A stretch of 64,000 nucleotides of DNA from Bacteroidales bacterium (GCA_015060905.1 SUXQ01000003.1:62001-126000), one strand, 5' to 3'. Positions 52,173-63,311 are shown, counted from the first letter of the stretch. Numbers and translations are program-made. The notes: a model not told the origin generated them from the letters alone.

Positions 52173-52180
52173 TATCTTTG
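52173..52180 (+). promoter_or_regulatory. Putative proximal promoter (-7 box TATCTTTG) for the esterase
   Basis: Exact TAnnTTTG match with a TTG at 52152-52154 eighteen bases upstream. It is 25 bases before the ATG at 52205 and rules out a start further 5'. Confidence 0.6.
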
Positions 52181-52204
52181 CAATCAAACAAAAAACACAC
52201 AAAT

Positions 52205-53032
52205 ATGAAAAGAAAACTTATTTTATCTTTTGCACTCTCTTTTTTCGCGTTATTCAATCTAAACGCTCAACGCATTGACACAGTGAAAATACATAGCGAT
52301 GCTATGGACCGTGACATATACAACGTCATTGTCACCCCCGAGCAATACAACGATGCGTATGCAATGCCCGTTGTTTATCTTCTTCACGGACACGGCGACG
52401 ACCATACAAAATGGGTAAACTACACTCAGCCCAAACTTCCACAATTGGCCAATCAATATGGAATTATTCTCGTTTGTCCCAACGGAGAGCAATCGTGGTA
52501 TTTCGACAGTTACAATAATCCCAAAAACCAATTTGAGACGTATGTAAGCAAGGAATTGGTCGAGTATGTGGACAAAAATTACAAAACAATTCGCAGCCCT
52601 CATGCAAGAGCAATCACAGGATTCAGCATGGGAGGACACGGCGCACTGTGGTTGGCGTTCCGCCATCAGGATGTTTTTGGCGCATGCGGCAGCTTAAGCG
52701 GCGGAGTAGACTTCAGAGCATTCCCCAATAATTGGCACATAAAGGACCATTTGGGCGAGCAGAAGGATAATAAAGAACGCTGGAACAATAGCACAGCCTT
52801 AAGCCAGATTGACAAGATTAAGCCTGGATTATCAATTGCCATCGATTGTGGCACGGATGATTTCTTCTACGCTTGCAATGTAGCTTTGCACGAAGCACTG
52901 TTGGAGAAAAAAATTCCTCACGACTATACAATCCGCCCCGGAGGACACAATCACGCCTATTGGGGAAACGCCATCCTTTATCAATTAATTTTCTTCACAG
53001 AGCACTTTAAACGCAACATAAGCCGCAGATAA
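52205..53032 (+). CDS. Secreted alpha/beta-hydrolase esterase
   Basis: A 275-residue esterase-D/tributyrin-esterase-like enzyme with a signal peptide (MKRKLILSFALSFFALFNLNAQ). The nucleophile is S141 in GFSMGG, the oxyanion-type turn LLHGHGDDHTKW is near residue 60, the acid is likely in AIDCGTDDFF and the base in RPGGHNHAYW. It resembles carbohydrate esterase family 1 members that remove acetyl or feruloyl groups, though no substrate domain proves this. The ATG at 52205 is preferred over 52178 because it follows the proximal promoter. A very strong hairpin ends the gene. Confidence 0.9.
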   Translation: MKRKLILSFALSFFALFNLNAQRIDTVKIHSDAMDRDIYNVIVTPEQYNDAYAMPVVYLLHGHGDDHTKWVNYTQPKLPQLANQYGIILVCPNGEQSWYFDSYNNPKNQFETYVSKELVEYVDKNYKTIRSPHARAITGFSMGGHGALWLAFRHQDVFGACGSLSGGVDFRAFPNNWHIKDHLGEQKDNKERWNNSTALSQIDKIKPGLSIAIDCGTDDFFYACNVALHEALLEKKIPHDYTIRPGGHNHAYWGNAILYQLIFFTEHFKRNISRR

Positions 53033-53051
53033 TAAAATCCACTCGTTTCAT

Positions 53052-53105
53052 TAAAAATCATAGGGTCCATTCTCAAAGTTGTGAGAATGGACCCTATGAT
53101 TTTTA
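53052..53105 (+). terminator. Strong terminator after the esterase
   Basis: Perfect 24-bp stem (53052-53075 with 53082-53105), loop of six bases, A and T runs at the ends. Confidence 0.9.
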
Positions 53106-53433
53106 CAGTGCATTCTTTGTTGGCTACCGGAATTAGTTATTGAAAGACAAAATATTACAATCCTCCACCCTACCGTATCGGACTACGATTTTATTTTGCG
53201 ACTTTCCTTATCACGAGCCGACGTAACAATTTATATTTTTTTATACTATTTTTTAAAAGAAAATTCAATACAATTTTATTAACTTTGCTGTGGCGAACAA
53301 TTTTACAGTCTACACGCCCGACCTTACCGCGAAAAACGATGCGGCCGCCCGTGCCGGCAAGATTCTTTGCCACGAAAAGCAATCCTACACAAGTGCGGGA
53401 AAATAAATATTTTACTTAAAGGTTGAAGCGTAT
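53106..53433 (+). other. Long upstream region of the nuo operon
   Basis: No gene is supported here. An AT-rich first part holds a promoter box (53280-53287), and the rest is the probable 147-base leader of nuoA. A 63-codon minus-strand frame (53191-53382) has no ribosome site or recognisable sequence and is not accepted. No strong structure was recognised. Confidence 0.6.
53280..53287 (+). promoter_or_regulatory. Putative -7 box (TAACTTTG) of the nuo operon
   Basis: Exact TAnnTTTG match. It leaves a leader of roughly 140 bases before the nuoA ATG. Confidence 0.6.
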
Positions 53434-53787
53434 ATGAGCTATTACGTACTTCTATTTACAATGATTGTAGCATCGTTCCTTTTCGTTGGAGTAACGATGA
53501 TTGTTGCGCGACTAATATCGCCACGCTCTTTCAACAGACACAAGAGCGAAGCATACGAATGTGGAATTCCCACACAGGGAAACACATGGGTGCAATTTAA
53601 GGTTGGCTACTATCTTTTTGCCATCCTTTTTCTAATGTTCGACATTGAGACAGTATTTCTATTCCCCTGGGCCTCCATTGTTCAGGAAATGGGGATGAAT
53701 GCCCTATTCGGAATATCATTTTTCCTTTTTATATTAATATTGGGACTGGCCTACGCATGGCGCAAAAAAGCACTTGAATGGAAATGA
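53434..53787 (+). CDS. nuoA: NADH-quinone oxidoreductase subunit A (complex I)
   Basis: A 117-residue three-helix membrane subunit. The loop [43 protein letters not shown] is the well-conserved NuoA quinone-site loop. It is first in the nuo cluster and overlaps nuoB by ten bases. Confidence 0.96.
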   Translation: MSYYVLLFTMIVASFLFVGVTMIVARLISPRSFNRHKSEAYECGIPTQGNTWVQFKVGYYLFAILFLMFDIETVFLFPWASIVQEMGMNALFGISFFLFILILGLAYAWRKKALEWK

Positions 53788-54428
53788 AAAAACCTGCAAT
53801 AAAATCTATTCCCTACGAAGAGTTTAAAGACAACGAGACGCTTGAGGCGCTTATAAAAGAGGTGAACAAAGAGCGCACGAATGTTGTTGTCGGCACCCTC
53901 GACGACCTTATAAATTGGGGACGCAGCAACAGTCTGTGGTCGCTGACCTTTGCAACAAGCTGCTGCGGCATTGAATTTATGTCGGTGGGAGCCGCCCGCT
54001 ACGACTTTGCCCGCTTCGGATTCGAGGTTACACGAAATTCGCCCCGTCAGGCTGACCTTATAATGGTAGCAGGAACAATTACACATAAAATGGCGCCGGT
54101 GCTTAAACGTCTGTACGACCAGATGGCCGACCCCAAATATGTTGTTGCAGTCGGAGGATGCGCCATAAGCGGCGGTCCCTTCAAAAGTTCGTACCACGTG
54201 CTTAACGGAGTGGACAAAATAATTCCGGTGGATGTATATATTCCCGGTTGTCCCCCGCGCCCCGAGGCTATACTGTACGGAATGATGCAGTTGCAGCGCA
54301 AAGTAAAAGTTGAAAAATTCTTCGGTGGAGTGAACCGCAAACAGAAAAAAGAGGAACAGCCGGACACTCCCATAATCGTAACCAACTTCCCACAAGAGAC
54401 TACCGACAAAAAAGAGAAAGAGCAATGA
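53778..54428 (+). CDS. nuoB: NADH-quinone oxidoreductase subunit B (complex I)
   Basis: A 216-residue subunit holding the last iron-sulfur cluster (N2) before quinone. Cysteine ligands are C62 and C63 in ATSCCGIEF, one in [11 protein letters not shown] and one in [11 protein letters not shown]. The C-terminal charged tail ([10 protein letters not shown] onward) is longer than in many bacteria and is unlikely to bind a cofactor. It overlaps nuoA and nuoCD (ATGA). Confidence 0.96.
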   Translation: MEMKKPAIKSIPYEEFKDNETLEALIKEVNKERTNVVVGTLDDLINWGRSNSLWSLTFATSCCGIEFMSVGAARYDFARFGFEVTRNSPRQADLIMVAGTITHKMAPVLKRLYDQMADPKYVVAVGGCAISGGPFKSSYHVLNGVDKIIPVDVYIPGCPPRPEAILYGMMQLQRKVKVEKFFGGVNRKQKKEEQPDTPIIVTNFPQETTDKKEKEQ

Positions 54429-55984
54429 ATATAACCTTTATACAACCGAATGACTTTCGCAAGCAAATGGAACAACTGCGCCGCGAAAAAGGAATGGACT
54501 TCTTGCGCGATATTGTGGGCATGGATTGGGGCGAAGAGGGCATAGGAGCAATCTACATGCTCGAGAATAGTGAAACAAAAGAGAATATACAGGTTGCCAC
54601 ACGCACAACAAACAGAGAGGTTCCGGTAATTCCCACCGTTAGCGACATTTGGAAAATTGCCGACATATACGAGCGTGAGGTTTTTGACTTTTTCGGCATA
54701 ATATTCGATGGGCATCCTAACCTGCGTCGTCTGTACTTGCGCAACGATTGGGTGGGCTACCCGCTGAGAAAAGATTACGACGAGAGTGAGCAGTTGAACC
54801 CCATAAGAATGTTCAGCGAGAGCCTCGAAAATGATGTTACCCACACATTGCTGCCCGACGGCACCATTAAGCGCAACCCCGACACTCTTTTTGAAAAAAA
54901 CGAATATGTAATAAACATAGGGCCGCAACACCCGGCCACACACGGAGTACTGCGTTTCCGTCTGTCGCTCGAGGGCGAGGTTATACGAAAGACCGACGTA
55001 CACTGCGGCTACATACACCGAGGAGTGGAAAAGATGAGCGAAAAGCTCACCTACCCGCAAATATTGGCCCTTACCGACCGTCTGGATTATCTTAGTGCCC
55101 ACCAGAATCGCCACGCGCTGTGTATGTGCATAGAAAAGGCTATGGGCGTTGAGGTTACCGAGCGCACACAATATATACGCACGATTATGGACGAGCTTCA
55201 GCGTATAGACTCGCACCTGCTCTTTATTTCGTGCGCAGCAATGGACCTTGGAGCACTAACGACGTTCATCTACGGATTCCGCGACCGCGAGAAGATTCTC
55301 GATATTTTCGAGGAGGTTACCGGTGGCCGTCTGATACAGAATTACAACGTCATTGGCGGAGTGCAGGCAGATATTACTGCTAACTTTGCCACAAAAGTAA
55401 AAGAGTTCTGCAAATATCTTCCAAGCAAGATAAAAGAATACAACGACGTATTTACCAACAATATAATCACGCGTAAAAGAATGTTCGACGTTGGTATTCT
55501 CAGCCGCGAGGATGCAATTTCCTATGGATGCACCGGCGGCACGGGACGCGCCTCGGGGTGGGCATGCGACGTACGCAAACGCCACCCTTATGCACTGTAC
55601 GACAAAGTGGACTTTAAAGAGATTATATACACGAAAGGCGACAGTTTCGAGCGTTTCCTTGTGCGAATAGACGAAATTAAAGAGTCGCTGCACATAATAG
55701 AACAACTGATAGACAATATACCCGAGGGTGATTATAAGGTAAAGACAAAGCCCATAATACGCTTGCCCGAAGGAAGTTATCACGCTGCTGTCGAAGGTTC
55801 GCGCGGAGAATTTGGAGTATTCATCGAGAGTCGCGGCGAAAAATCGCCCTACCGCATAAAGTTCCGCCCTATGGGACTGCCACTCGTCGCCAGCATAGGC
55901 ACTATGCTCAAAGGATGCAAAATTGCCGACCTTATGACCATAGGCGCAACACTCGACTATGTTATTCCCGATATTGACAGATAA
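54425..55984 (+). CDS. nuoCD: NADH-quinone oxidoreductase subunit C/D fusion (complex I)
   Basis: A 519-residue fusion. Residues about 1-130 are NuoC ([43 protein letters not shown]). The remainder is NuoD ([36 protein letters not shown], and [15 protein letters not shown]), which lines the quinone pocket and is homologous to the hydrogenase large subunit. Fused C/D occurs in several groups including Bacteroidetes. It overlaps nuoB by four bases. No nuoE, F or G follows. Confidence 0.95.
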   Translation: MNITFIQPNDFRKQMEQLRREKGMDFLRDIVGMDWGEEGIGAIYMLENSETKENIQVATRTTNREVPVIPTVSDIWKIADIYEREVFDFFGIIFDGHPNLRRLYLRNDWVGYPLRKDYDESEQLNPIRMFSESLENDVTHTLLPDGTIKRNPDTLFEKNEYVINIGPQHPATHGVLRFRLSLEGEVIRKTDVHCGYIHRGVEKMSEKLTYPQILALTDRLDYLSAHQNRHALCMCIEKAMGVEVTERTQYIRTIMDELQRIDSHLLFISCAAMDLGALTTFIYGFRDREKILDIFEEVTGGRLIQNYNVIGGVQADITANFATKVKEFCKYLPSKIKEYNDVFTNNIITRKRMFDVGILSREDAISYGCTGGTGRASGWACDVRKRHPYALYDKVDFKEIIYTKGDSFERFLVRIDEIKESLHIIEQLIDNIPEGDYKVKTKPIIRLPEGSYHAAVEGSRGEFGVFIESRGEKSPYRIKFRPMGLPLVASIGTMLKGCKIADLMTIGATLDYVIPDIDR

Positions 55985-55995
55985 TAATAAAGACT

Positions 55996-57072
55996 ATGTA
56001 CGATTTTAGCATAATAACAACAGCCATTGACCAATTTCTTCGTTCGCTGATGCCTGCGGGGTTGGTAACATTCTTGGAGTGCGTGCTTATAGCCGTATGC
56101 GTACTTGTCGCCTACATAATGCTTGCCATAGTGATGATATTCATGGAGCGCAAAGTGTGTGCCGCTTTTCAGTGTCGTCTGGGGCCCATGCGCGTGGGAT
56201 TCTGGGGACTGCTGCAAGTATTTTCGGACGTATTCAAAATGATTATCAAGGAGATAATAGACTTTAAACGTACAGATAACCTGCTTTACAATCTTGCGCC
56301 TTTTCTTGTGGTGCTAAGCTCGGTGCTTACGTTCAGTTGCCTGCCTTTTGCCAACAATTTGGAGGTGCTCGATTTTAATGTGGGCCTCTTCTTTATAATG
56401 GCAACCTCGTCGTTCGGAGTATTGGGAATAATGCTCGCCGGATGGAGCAGCAATAACAAATTCTCGATGATAGGAGCCATGCGCAGCGGTGCGCAGATGG
56501 TAAGCTACGAGCTTTCCATAGGCCTGAGCATGCTGACGCTCGTTGCCTTGAGCGGCACACTGCAACTGAGCGAGATTGTCGAGCGTCAGGCTGACCTGTG
56601 GTTCATTTTCAAAGGGCACATTCCCGCAGCGATAGCATTTATAATATATCTGATAGCAGGAAACGCCGAGACGAATCGCGGGCCCTTTGACCTTCCCGAG
56701 GCCGAGTCGGAGCTTACGGCAGGTTACCACACAGAATACTCGGGCATGGGATTCGGATTCTTCTACGTTGCCGAATTTATGAACCTGTTCATCGTCTCGG
56801 GCATTGCCGCGACAATCTTTCTGGGTGGCTGGATGCCACTGCACATACCCGGGCTCGATGCGTTCAACGCAACGATGGACTATATTCCCGGCATTGTGTG
56901 GTTCTTGGGAAAAACATTCTTCGTAATATGGTTGCTAATGTGGGCAAGGTGGACTTTTCCGCGTCTGCGCATCGACCAGGTTATTACCCTCGAATGGAAA
57001 TATCTTATGCCCATAGGCCTTGTGAACCTACTGATAATGACCCTGTGCGTAGTAATGGGGTGGACTTTTTAA
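55996..57072 (+). CDS. nuoH: NADH-quinone oxidoreductase subunit H (complex I)
   Basis: A 358-residue membrane subunit that links the quinone-binding arm to the membrane pump. Typical stretches are MERKVCAAFQCRLGPMRVGFWGLLQVFSDVFKM, NRGPFDLPEAESELTAGYHTEYSG and the C-terminal WTFPRLRIDQVITLEWKYLMP. About eight membrane segments. It follows nuoCD after 11 bases. Confidence 0.96.
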   Translation: MYDFSIITTAIDQFLRSLMPAGLVTFLECVLIAVCVLVAYIMLAIVMIFMERKVCAAFQCRLGPMRVGFWGLLQVFSDVFKMIIKEIIDFKRTDNLLYNLAPFLVVLSSVLTFSCLPFANNLEVLDFNVGLFFIMATSSFGVLGIMLAGWSSNNKFSMIGAMRSGAQMVSYELSIGLSMLTLVALSGTLQLSEIVERQADLWFIFKGHIPAAIAFIIYLIAGNAETNRGPFDLPEAESELTAGYHTEYSGMGFGFFYVAEFMNLFIVSGIAATIFLGGWMPLHIPGLDAFNATMDYIPGIVWFLGKTFFVIWLLMWARWTFPRLRIDQVITLEWKYLMPIGLVNLLIMTLCVVMGWTF

Positions 57073-57081
57073 AAGAGAAAA

Positions 57082-57531
57082 ATGAGAAAAAAGCAATATT
57101 CATACTGGAGCACATTCTGCTTTGCGATAAAGTCCATATTTACGGGACTGAAAGTAACTTTGACGGAATTTTTCACGCCGAAAGTTACCGAACAATACCC
57201 CGAGAATAGAAAGACGCTGAAAATATCGGAGCGTCACCGTGCGCGTCTGTTTATGCCTCACGACGAAAATGGCAACAACAAGTGCATAGCCTGCGGATTG
57301 TGCCAGACAGCGTGTCCCAACGGCAGCATTAACATTACTACAAAAACTCTTACCGACGAAGCGACGGGCAAAAGCAAAAAGGTGCTTGTCAGCTACGAGT
57401 ATGACCTTGGCTGCTGTATGTTCTGTCAGTTGTGCGTAAATGCCTGTCCCAAAAATGCGATAGAATTCTGCAACGACTTTGAGAATGCAGTATACGACAG
57501 AAAAAAATTAGTCCAAAAGCTAAACAAATAA
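57082..57531 (+). CDS. nuoI: NADH-quinone oxidoreductase subunit I (complex I)
   Basis: A 149-residue ferredoxin-like subunit with two 4Fe-4S motifs: CIACGLCQTACP and, near the end, CMFCQLCVNACP. These are clusters N6a and N6b that carry electrons toward NuoB. The N-terminal amphipathic stretch binds the membrane arm. With the NADH module missing, electrons must reach these clusters from another donor. It follows nuoH after nine bases. Confidence 0.95.
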   Translation: MRKKQYSYWSTFCFAIKSIFTGLKVTLTEFFTPKVTEQYPENRKTLKISERHRARLFMPHDENGNNKCIACGLCQTACPNGSINITTKTLTDEATGKSKKVLVSYEYDLGCCMFCQLCVNACPKNAIEFCNDFENAVYDRKKLVQKLNK

Positions 57532-57543
57532 ACATACGAGAAT

Positions 57544-58053
57544 ATGGAACTTAACACACATACAATCATATTCATGGGGCTATCGTTGCTGATGGTGACT
57601 GCAGCCTTACTCGCCGTTACCACCCGTAACATCATGCGGGCGACAACCTATCTGCTATTCGTGCTGTTCGGTACTGCAGGACTCTATTTTATACTGCACT
57701 ACACGTTTCTTGGAGCTGTACAGGTTACTGTTTACGCCGGAGGCATCATTGTGCTTTTTGTGTTTGCAGCCTTGCTCATCGGTAGGGGTGCACGCGACCT
57801 TACGCACACCTCTTTACTGCGTTACACCGCCGGCTTTACTGCCTCGGTTACAGGAATTGCACTTACAATATACCTTATATTCACACATCAATTTCCCGAG
57901 ACTAAGCCTCTTGTTTCGGCTGTCCCCATAAAACTTATAGGACACACGATGATGGGTGTAGAAAAATATAACTTCGTACTTCCATTCGAGGTTGTCAGCG
58001 TATTGCTGCTTGCCTGCATGGTGGGAGCATTGTTAATTGCCCGTAAAAGATAA
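57544..58053 (+). CDS. nuoJ: NADH-quinone oxidoreductase subunit J (complex I)
   Basis: A 169-residue membrane subunit with five helices. The conserved segment GLYFILHYTFLGAVQVTVYAGGIIVLFVFAALLIG is the proton-path region of NuoJ. Length is close to the family norm. It lies 12 bases after nuoI and five before nuoK. Confidence 0.94.
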   Translation: MELNTHTIIFMGLSLLMVTAALLAVTTRNIMRATTYLLFVLFGTAGLYFILHYTFLGAVQVTVYAGGIIVLFVFAALLIGRGARDLTHTSLLRYTAGFTASVTGIALTIYLIFTHQFPETKPLVSAVPIKLIGHTMMGVEKYNFVLPFEVVSVLLLACMVGALLIARKR

Positions 58054-58058
58054 GAAAT

Positions 58059-58367
58059 ATGATACCTGCAGAATATTACCTTATACTTGCCGCACTGATG
58101 TTCTTCATCGGAATATTCGGTTTTTTCACACGTCGCAACCTGTTGGGTGTGCTTATTAGCACCGAGCTTGTCCTTAACGCTGTGGATATAAACTTTGCTG
58201 TATTCAACGCATATTACTACCCCGAGCATTTAGAGGGATTTTTCTTTACGATGTTCGCCATTGGAATTGCTGCATCAGAAACTGCCGTCGCTATTGCTAT
58301 AATACTTAACGTGTATCGCAACATGCGCACAATAAGACTGAAAAGCCTGAAGAAACTTAAATTTTAG
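58059..58367 (+). CDS. nuoK: NADH-quinone oxidoreductase subunit K (complex I)
   Basis: A 102-residue three-helix subunit. The typical STELVLNAVDINFAVF and AIGIAASETAVAIAIILNVYRN stretches hold the membrane glutamates (in STE and SET) used in coupling. Normal length and position between nuoJ and nuoL. Confidence 0.96.
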   Translation: MIPAEYYLILAALMFFIGIFGFFTRRNLLGVLISTELVLNAVDINFAVFNAYYYPEHLEGFFFTMFAIGIAASETAVAIAIILNVYRNMRTIRLKSLKKLKF

Positions 58368-58373
58368 CAACAG

Positions 58374-60299
58374 ATGGAACATACGATATTTATAATGGCG
58401 TTGCCGCTACTGAGTTTTTTGATACTCGCACTTGCGGGCATGAAACTATCGCACAAGGTTGCAGGATGGATAGGCACGCTGTCGCTTGCGACGGTAACTG
58501 TACTATCCTACTCTACTGCTATACTATATTTTGGTGCAGGGCGAGGCGCTGACGGGCTCTTCCCCACTCTCACTCCCTACAATTTCACATGGTTGCCGCT
58601 GACAGAGAGCCTGCAGATAGACATGGGAATAATGCTCGACCCTATTTCGGTGATGATGCTCATAGTGATAAGCACTGTAAGCCTGATGGTACACATTTAT
58701 TCTTTCGGCTACATGAAAGGCGAGAAAGGCTTTCAACGTTACTATGCTTTTCTGTCGCTCTTCACATTCTCGATGCTGGGGCTTGTGGTTGCCACGAATA
58801 TATTCCAGATGTATATATTCTGGGAACTTGTGGGCGTGTCGTCCTATCTGCTCATAGGATTCTACTACACGAAAAAGGCGGCAATAGCAGCGTCGAAAAA
58901 AGCGTTTATCGTCACACGATTCGCCGACCTATTCTTTCTTGTGGGAATACTCTTCTACGGCTATTATGCAGGGACATTCTCCTTTACACCCGAAGCGAAC
59001 ATTCTTTTCTCGGCGGGGATAGTAATTCCTGTGGCATTAGGGCTTATGTTCATCGGCGGAGCAGGAAAAAGTGCAATGTTCCCGCTGCATATATGGTTAC
59101 CCGACGCAATGGAAGGCCCTACCCCCGTCTCGGCACTCATACACGCTGCAACAATGGTGGTGGCGGGTGTCTATCTGGTGGCACGTATGTTTCCAATATT
59201 CATTGACTTTGCCCCCGAAGTTCTGCACATTATAGCATATATAGGAGCCTTTACAGCCCTTTACGCAGCAGTAGTTGCTTGTGTGCAGACAGATATTAAG
59301 CGTGTGCTTGCCTTCTCTACAATATCGCAAATAGCATTTATGATGGTGGCATTGGGTGTCTGCACTTCGGACGACCCGCATACAGGAGGATTGGGCTATA
59401 TGGCCTCAATGTTTCATCTTTTCACCCACGCAATGTTCAAGGGACTGCTGTTCCTGGGCGCGGGAGCAATAATACACGCCGTACATAGCAACGATATCAG
59501 TTTCATGGGCGGACTGAGAAAATATATGCCCGTTACGCATATAACCTTCCTCGTAGCCTGTCTCGCCATTGCCGGCATTCCCCCGTTCAGCGGATTCTTC
59601 AGCAAGGACGAGATTCTTACTGCCTGCTACAACTATTCGTTGATGATGGGAGTGTTTATGAGTTTCGTTGCAGCCCTTACCGCCTTCTATATGTTCCGAC
59701 TATATTATCTTATATTCTGGAGAAGAGGTTACTACGAGACACAGCCGGCAATGTTCAAGAAAGGAGAGATTGAGGAGAAGCCCCACACTCCGCACGAAGC
59801 ATCGCTAACAATGACCGTCCCGCTGATAATACTCGCAGCCATAAGCTGCGTGGCGGGCTTTATACCCTTCGGAAAATTCATCAGCAGCAACGGTGAGGCA
59901 TACACCATACATCTGAGCATTGCGGTTGCCGTGTCGAGTATATTGCTTGCAACAGTAGCCATTGTCATTGCCACAACAATGTATATGAAAGACCAGAATA
60001 AAGTGGCACTGATACTAAAAGCCCGAAGCAAAAAGTTCCTTACAGCCGCTTACCACCGTTTCTATATGGACGAGTTGTGGCTGTTCGTGACAAAAAAGAT
60101 AATCTTCCGCGGAATAAGCCGGCCGATAGCATGGTTCGACAAAAAAATCATCGACGGCTTTATGGACATTCTTGCTACAACCACACAGCTATTCTCGCGG
60201 CAGATAAAAAGATTCCAGAGTGGAAACATACAATCCTACTGTATATGGTTCCTGCTGGGAGTGATGATGCTCGCACTGACACTGATATTCCTTATATAA
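58374..60299 (+). CDS. nuoL: NADH-quinone oxidoreductase subunit L (complex I)
   Basis: A 641-residue antiporter-like pump subunit with about 16 helices and the long lateral helix at its C-terminal end. Conserved pieces are QMYIFWELVGVSSYLLIGFYY, FPLHIWLPDAMEGPTPVSALIHAATMVVAGVYL and KRVLAFSTISQIAFM. The charged part before the final helix is typical. It is the third-last gene of the operon. Confidence 0.96.
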   Translation: MEHTIFIMALPLLSFLILALAGMKLSHKVAGWIGTLSLATVTVLSYSTAILYFGAGRGADGLFPTLTPYNFTWLPLTESLQIDMGIMLDPISVMMLIVISTVSLMVHIYSFGYMKGEKGFQRYYAFLSLFTFSMLGLVVATNIFQMYIFWELVGVSSYLLIGFYYTKKAAIAASKKAFIVTRFADLFFLVGILFYGYYAGTFSFTPEANILFSAGIVIPVALGLMFIGGAGKSAMFPLHIWLPDAMEGPTPVSALIHAATMVVAGVYLVARMFPIFIDFAPEVLHIIAYIGAFTALYAAVVACVQTDIKRVLAFSTISQIAFMMVALGVCTSDDPHTGGLGYMASMFHLFTHAMFKGLLFLGAGAIIHAVHSNDISFMGGLRKYMPVTHITFLVACLAIAGIPPFSGFFSKDEILTACYNYSLMMGVFMSFVAALTAFYMFRLYYLIFWRRGYYETQPAMFKKGEIEEKPHTPHEASLTMTVPLIILAAISCVAGFIPFGKFISSNGEAYTIHLSIAVAVSSILLATVAIVIATTMYMKDQNKVALILKARSKKFLTAAYHRFYMDELWLFVTKKIIFRGISRPIAWFDKKIIDGFMDILATTTQLFSRQIKRFQSGNIQSYCIWFLLGVMMLALTLIFLI

Positions 60300-60320
60300 C
60301 CACAAGCATATTGTAAAAAG

Positions 60321-61805
60321 ATGAATATACTTAACCTTTTTGTCATAATCCCCATGATAATGCTTCTGGCATTATGGGCGAGTCGCAATCTGCGTCAGAC
60401 GCGCAGTGTGATGGTTGTCGGCTCCACTATGCTACTGTTGCTCGCCGCGTACCTGACGGTGGACTTTATTGCGCAACGTAACGCCGGAGCAGACGCGGAA
60501 TTTCTTTACACTGCATCGTGGCAGTGGTACGCACCGCTTAATATCTGCTATTCGATAGGAGTGGATGGAATATCGGTGGCTATGATTCTGCTATCGGCTA
60601 TAATAGTATTTACCGGCACTTTCGCCTCGTGGAAATTACAACCGCTGACAAAGGAGTTTTTCCTGTGGTACGTACTACTATCATTGGGAGTATTCGGATT
60701 TTTTATCTCCACAGACATGTTTACAATGTTCATGTTCTACGAGACTGCACTTATTCCCATGTACCTGCTCATAGGCGTATGGGGCAGCGGCCGCAAAGAG
60801 TACTCGGCGATGAAACTTACGCTGATGCTCATGGGAGGCTCGGCCTTTCTGCTGATGGGAATATTAGGCATATACTTTGGCAGCGGGGCAACAACAATGA
60901 ATATCCTCGAAATTGCCGCCCTCGCCAACATTCCCGCGAACATACAATATATCTTCTTCCCGATAATATTTTTGGGATTCGGAGTATTGGGAGCGTTATT
61001 TCCCTTTCACACATGGAGCCCCGACGGCCACGCAAGCGCGCCAACGTCAGTGTCGATGCTTCATGCGGGAGTGCTGATGAAATTGGGCGGTTACGGTTGT
61101 TTCAGAATAGCAATGTACCTGTTGCCACAGGCAGCCAACGACCTTGCATGGATATTTATCATACTGACAACCATCAGCGTGGTGTACGGCGCACTGAGCG
61201 CAATAAGCCAGACTGACCTTAAATACATAAACGCATACTCCTCTGTGTCGCACTGTGGATTAGTGCTATTCGCGCTACTGATGATGACACGCACCTCGTG
61301 CACAGGTGCCATTTTGCAAATGCTGTCGCATGGATTGATGACCGCACTGTTCTTTGCCCTCATAGGCATGATATACGGTCGCACACACACGCGCGACATA
61401 CGCGAACTTAGCGGACTGATGAAAGTGATGCCTTTCCTGTCGGTGGGCTACATAATTGCCGGCCTTGCCAATCTGGGACTGCCGGGCTTCAGCGGCTTTG
61501 TGGCAGAAATGACAATCTTCGTCGGCTCATTTGAACAGCCCGATATTTTTCACCGTACAGTTACGATAATTGCCTGCACAAGCATCGTAATAACCGCCGT
61601 ATACATTCTGCGTGTGGTGGGAAAAATACTATACGGAAAAGTAAAGAACGAACACCATCTTACGCTTGACGACGCAACGTGGGACGAACGTTTCACAGTC
61701 ATCTGCCTGATTATTTGCGTTGCAGGGCTGGGCATTGCCCCAATGTGGGTAAGTTCGCTCATAGAGGGCGGAGTCGGCAACATTTTCAACATTTTACACC
61801 CATAA
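60321..61805 (+). CDS. nuoM: NADH-quinone oxidoreductase subunit M (complex I)
   Basis: A 494-residue antiporter-like pump subunit of about 14 helices. The [19 protein letters not shown] and [33 protein letters not shown] stretches are distinctive. Lysine and glutamate in the helices that move protons are in the expected places (for example the MFYET glutamate). It lies 21 bases after nuoL. Confidence 0.96.
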   Translation: MNILNLFVIIPMIMLLALWASRNLRQTRSVMVVGSTMLLLLAAYLTVDFIAQRNAGADAEFLYTASWQWYAPLNICYSIGVDGISVAMILLSAIIVFTGTFASWKLQPLTKEFFLWYVLLSLGVFGFFISTDMFTMFMFYETALIPMYLLIGVWGSGRKEYSAMKLTLMLMGGSAFLLMGILGIYFGSGATTMNILEIAALANIPANIQYIFFPIIFLGFGVLGALFPFHTWSPDGHASAPTSVSMLHAGVLMKLGGYGCFRIAMYLLPQAANDLAWIFIILTTISVVYGALSAISQTDLKYINAYSSVSHCGLVLFALLMMTRTSCTGAILQMLSHGLMTALFFALIGMIYGRTHTRDIRELSGLMKVMPFLSVGYIIAGLANLGLPGFSGFVAEMTIFVGSFEQPDIFHRTVTIIACTSIVITAVYILRVVGKILYGKVKNEHHLTLDDATWDERFTVICLIICVAGLGIAPMWVSSLIEGGVGNIFNILHP

Positions 61806-61818
61806 ATACGGAAAGGCC

Positions 61819-63246
61819 ATGAACTATATACAATTCCTTCAAATGCGTCCCGAAATAAGCCTTTTGGCCATCTTTGTCGCAACATTCATCTACGACCTTG
61901 CTGCACGCGGAAAATGGAGACACTATTTTCACCCTATTGTGTGCCTTTTGATTATGATACACACAGCCGTGTGTCTGGGCGAGAGCTACAGCGAGTGTGA
62001 GCTTTTCGGCAGCATGTATTATACTAATCCCATGATAGGCATTGTAAAAACAATACTTTCGGGAGGCACATTGCTGCTTGTAATGCAAGCAAACAAATGG
62101 TTGCGCAGCGCAAATACCACCCACAAGCAAGGTGAATTCTACACACTGCTGCTGAGCACCCTCTTCGGAATGTACATAATGATTAGCGCACGTCATTTTC
62201 TGCTGTTCTTCATAGGACTGGAGCTTGCCTCGTTGCCGCTTGCCTGCCTTGTGGCATTCGACAAATATCGCCACCACTCGGCCGAGGCGGGGGTAAAATA
62301 CATATTAAGTTCGATGTTCTCTTCGGCGGTGATGATATACGGAATTTCGTTCCTCTACGGCACTACCGGCACCCTATATTTTGCGGACATGGTGGCGAAC
62401 ATCAACGGAAGCCCCTTGCAGATATTCGCCCTTGTGCTGTTCTTCGCAGGTATGGGATTCAAAATATCTCTTGTGCCGTTCCACCTGTGGACAGCCGACA
62501 CCTATCAAGGTGCGCCCACAGTAGTATCATCCTATCTGTCGGTAATTTCCAAAGGTGCAGCTGCCTTCACTCTTATGGTCATACTGATGAAAGTGTTTGC
62601 CCCCATGATGAAACATTGGCAGATTATAACCTACATTCTTACTGTTGCCAGCATCACCGTTGCCAACCTTTTTGCCATCAGGCAAAGTGACCTTAAAAGA
62701 TTCATGGCATTCAGCAGTATTTCGCAAGCAGGCTACATAATGCTTGCGGTAATTGGCGGCACAAAGGATGGAATGAGCGCACTTGTATTCTACGTGCTTG
62801 TATATATATTTGCCAACCTTGCGGTGTTTGGCGTTATTGAGACTCTTGAACACCACACACGCTCGAGCGTGTCGCGCGACGACTGTAACGGACTTTATAA
62901 GACTAATCCCCGCCTGACACTGCTTATGACTCTTGCCCTCTTTTCACTTGCAGGAATTCCACCCTTTGCAGGATTCTTCAGTAAGTTCTTTGTATTTATG
63001 AGCGCATTTAAAGCCGGTTTTTGGGTGCTTGTATTTATCGCTCTTATAAACACTGTCGTGTCGCTATATTATTATCTGCTTATTGTAAAAGCTATGTATA
63101 TTACCCCCAACGACGAGCCTATCGAACACTTCAACAGCAGCAAATATTCGCGCGTAAGCCTTGTTATTTGCCTTGCAGGAATATTGCTTTTGGGAATATG
63201 CAGTTTCATTTTCGAGGAGATTGACCGCTTGTCGTTTGGAATGTAA
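61819..63246 (+). CDS. nuoN: NADH-quinone oxidoreductase subunit N (complex I)
   Basis: A 475-residue antiporter-like pump subunit. The [50 protein letters not shown] and [22 protein letters not shown] stretches identify NuoN. It is the last gene of the operon, and a hairpin follows. Confidence 0.96.
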   Translation: MNYIQFLQMRPEISLLAIFVATFIYDLAARGKWRHYFHPIVCLLIMIHTAVCLGESYSECELFGSMYYTNPMIGIVKTILSGGTLLLVMQANKWLRSANTTHKQGEFYTLLLSTLFGMYIMISARHFLLFFIGLELASLPLACLVAFDKYRHHSAEAGVKYILSSMFSSAVMIYGISFLYGTTGTLYFADMVANINGSPLQIFALVLFFAGMGFKISLVPFHLWTADTYQGAPTVVSSYLSVISKGAAAFTLMVILMKVFAPMMKHWQIITYILTVASITVANLFAIRQSDLKRFMAFSSISQAGYIMLAVIGGTKDGMSALVFYVLVYIFANLAVFGVIETLEHHTRSSVSRDDCNGLYKTNPRLTLLMTLALFSLAGIPPFAGFFSKFFVFMSAFKAGFWVLVFIALINTVVSLYYYLLIVKAMYITPNDEPIEHFNSSKYSRVSLVICLAGILLLGICSFIFEEIDRLSFGM

Positions 63247-63311
63247 ATAGCAGCCGAATGAAATAAAGCCGCGTCTCCGATTATAGTAATTGAGGGGAAT
63301 ATTACCATAAA

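Noticed and set aside
53191-53382. Minus-strand 63-codon frame upstream of nuoA
   Set aside because: No ribosome site, lies across the nuo promoter box, and looks random in composition.
54047-55216. Minus-strand open frame of 389 codons opposite nuoB/nuoCD
   Set aside because: Antisense to strongly conserved complex I genes and rich in Cys, Tyr and His, with no start signal. Explained by codon bias on the real strand.
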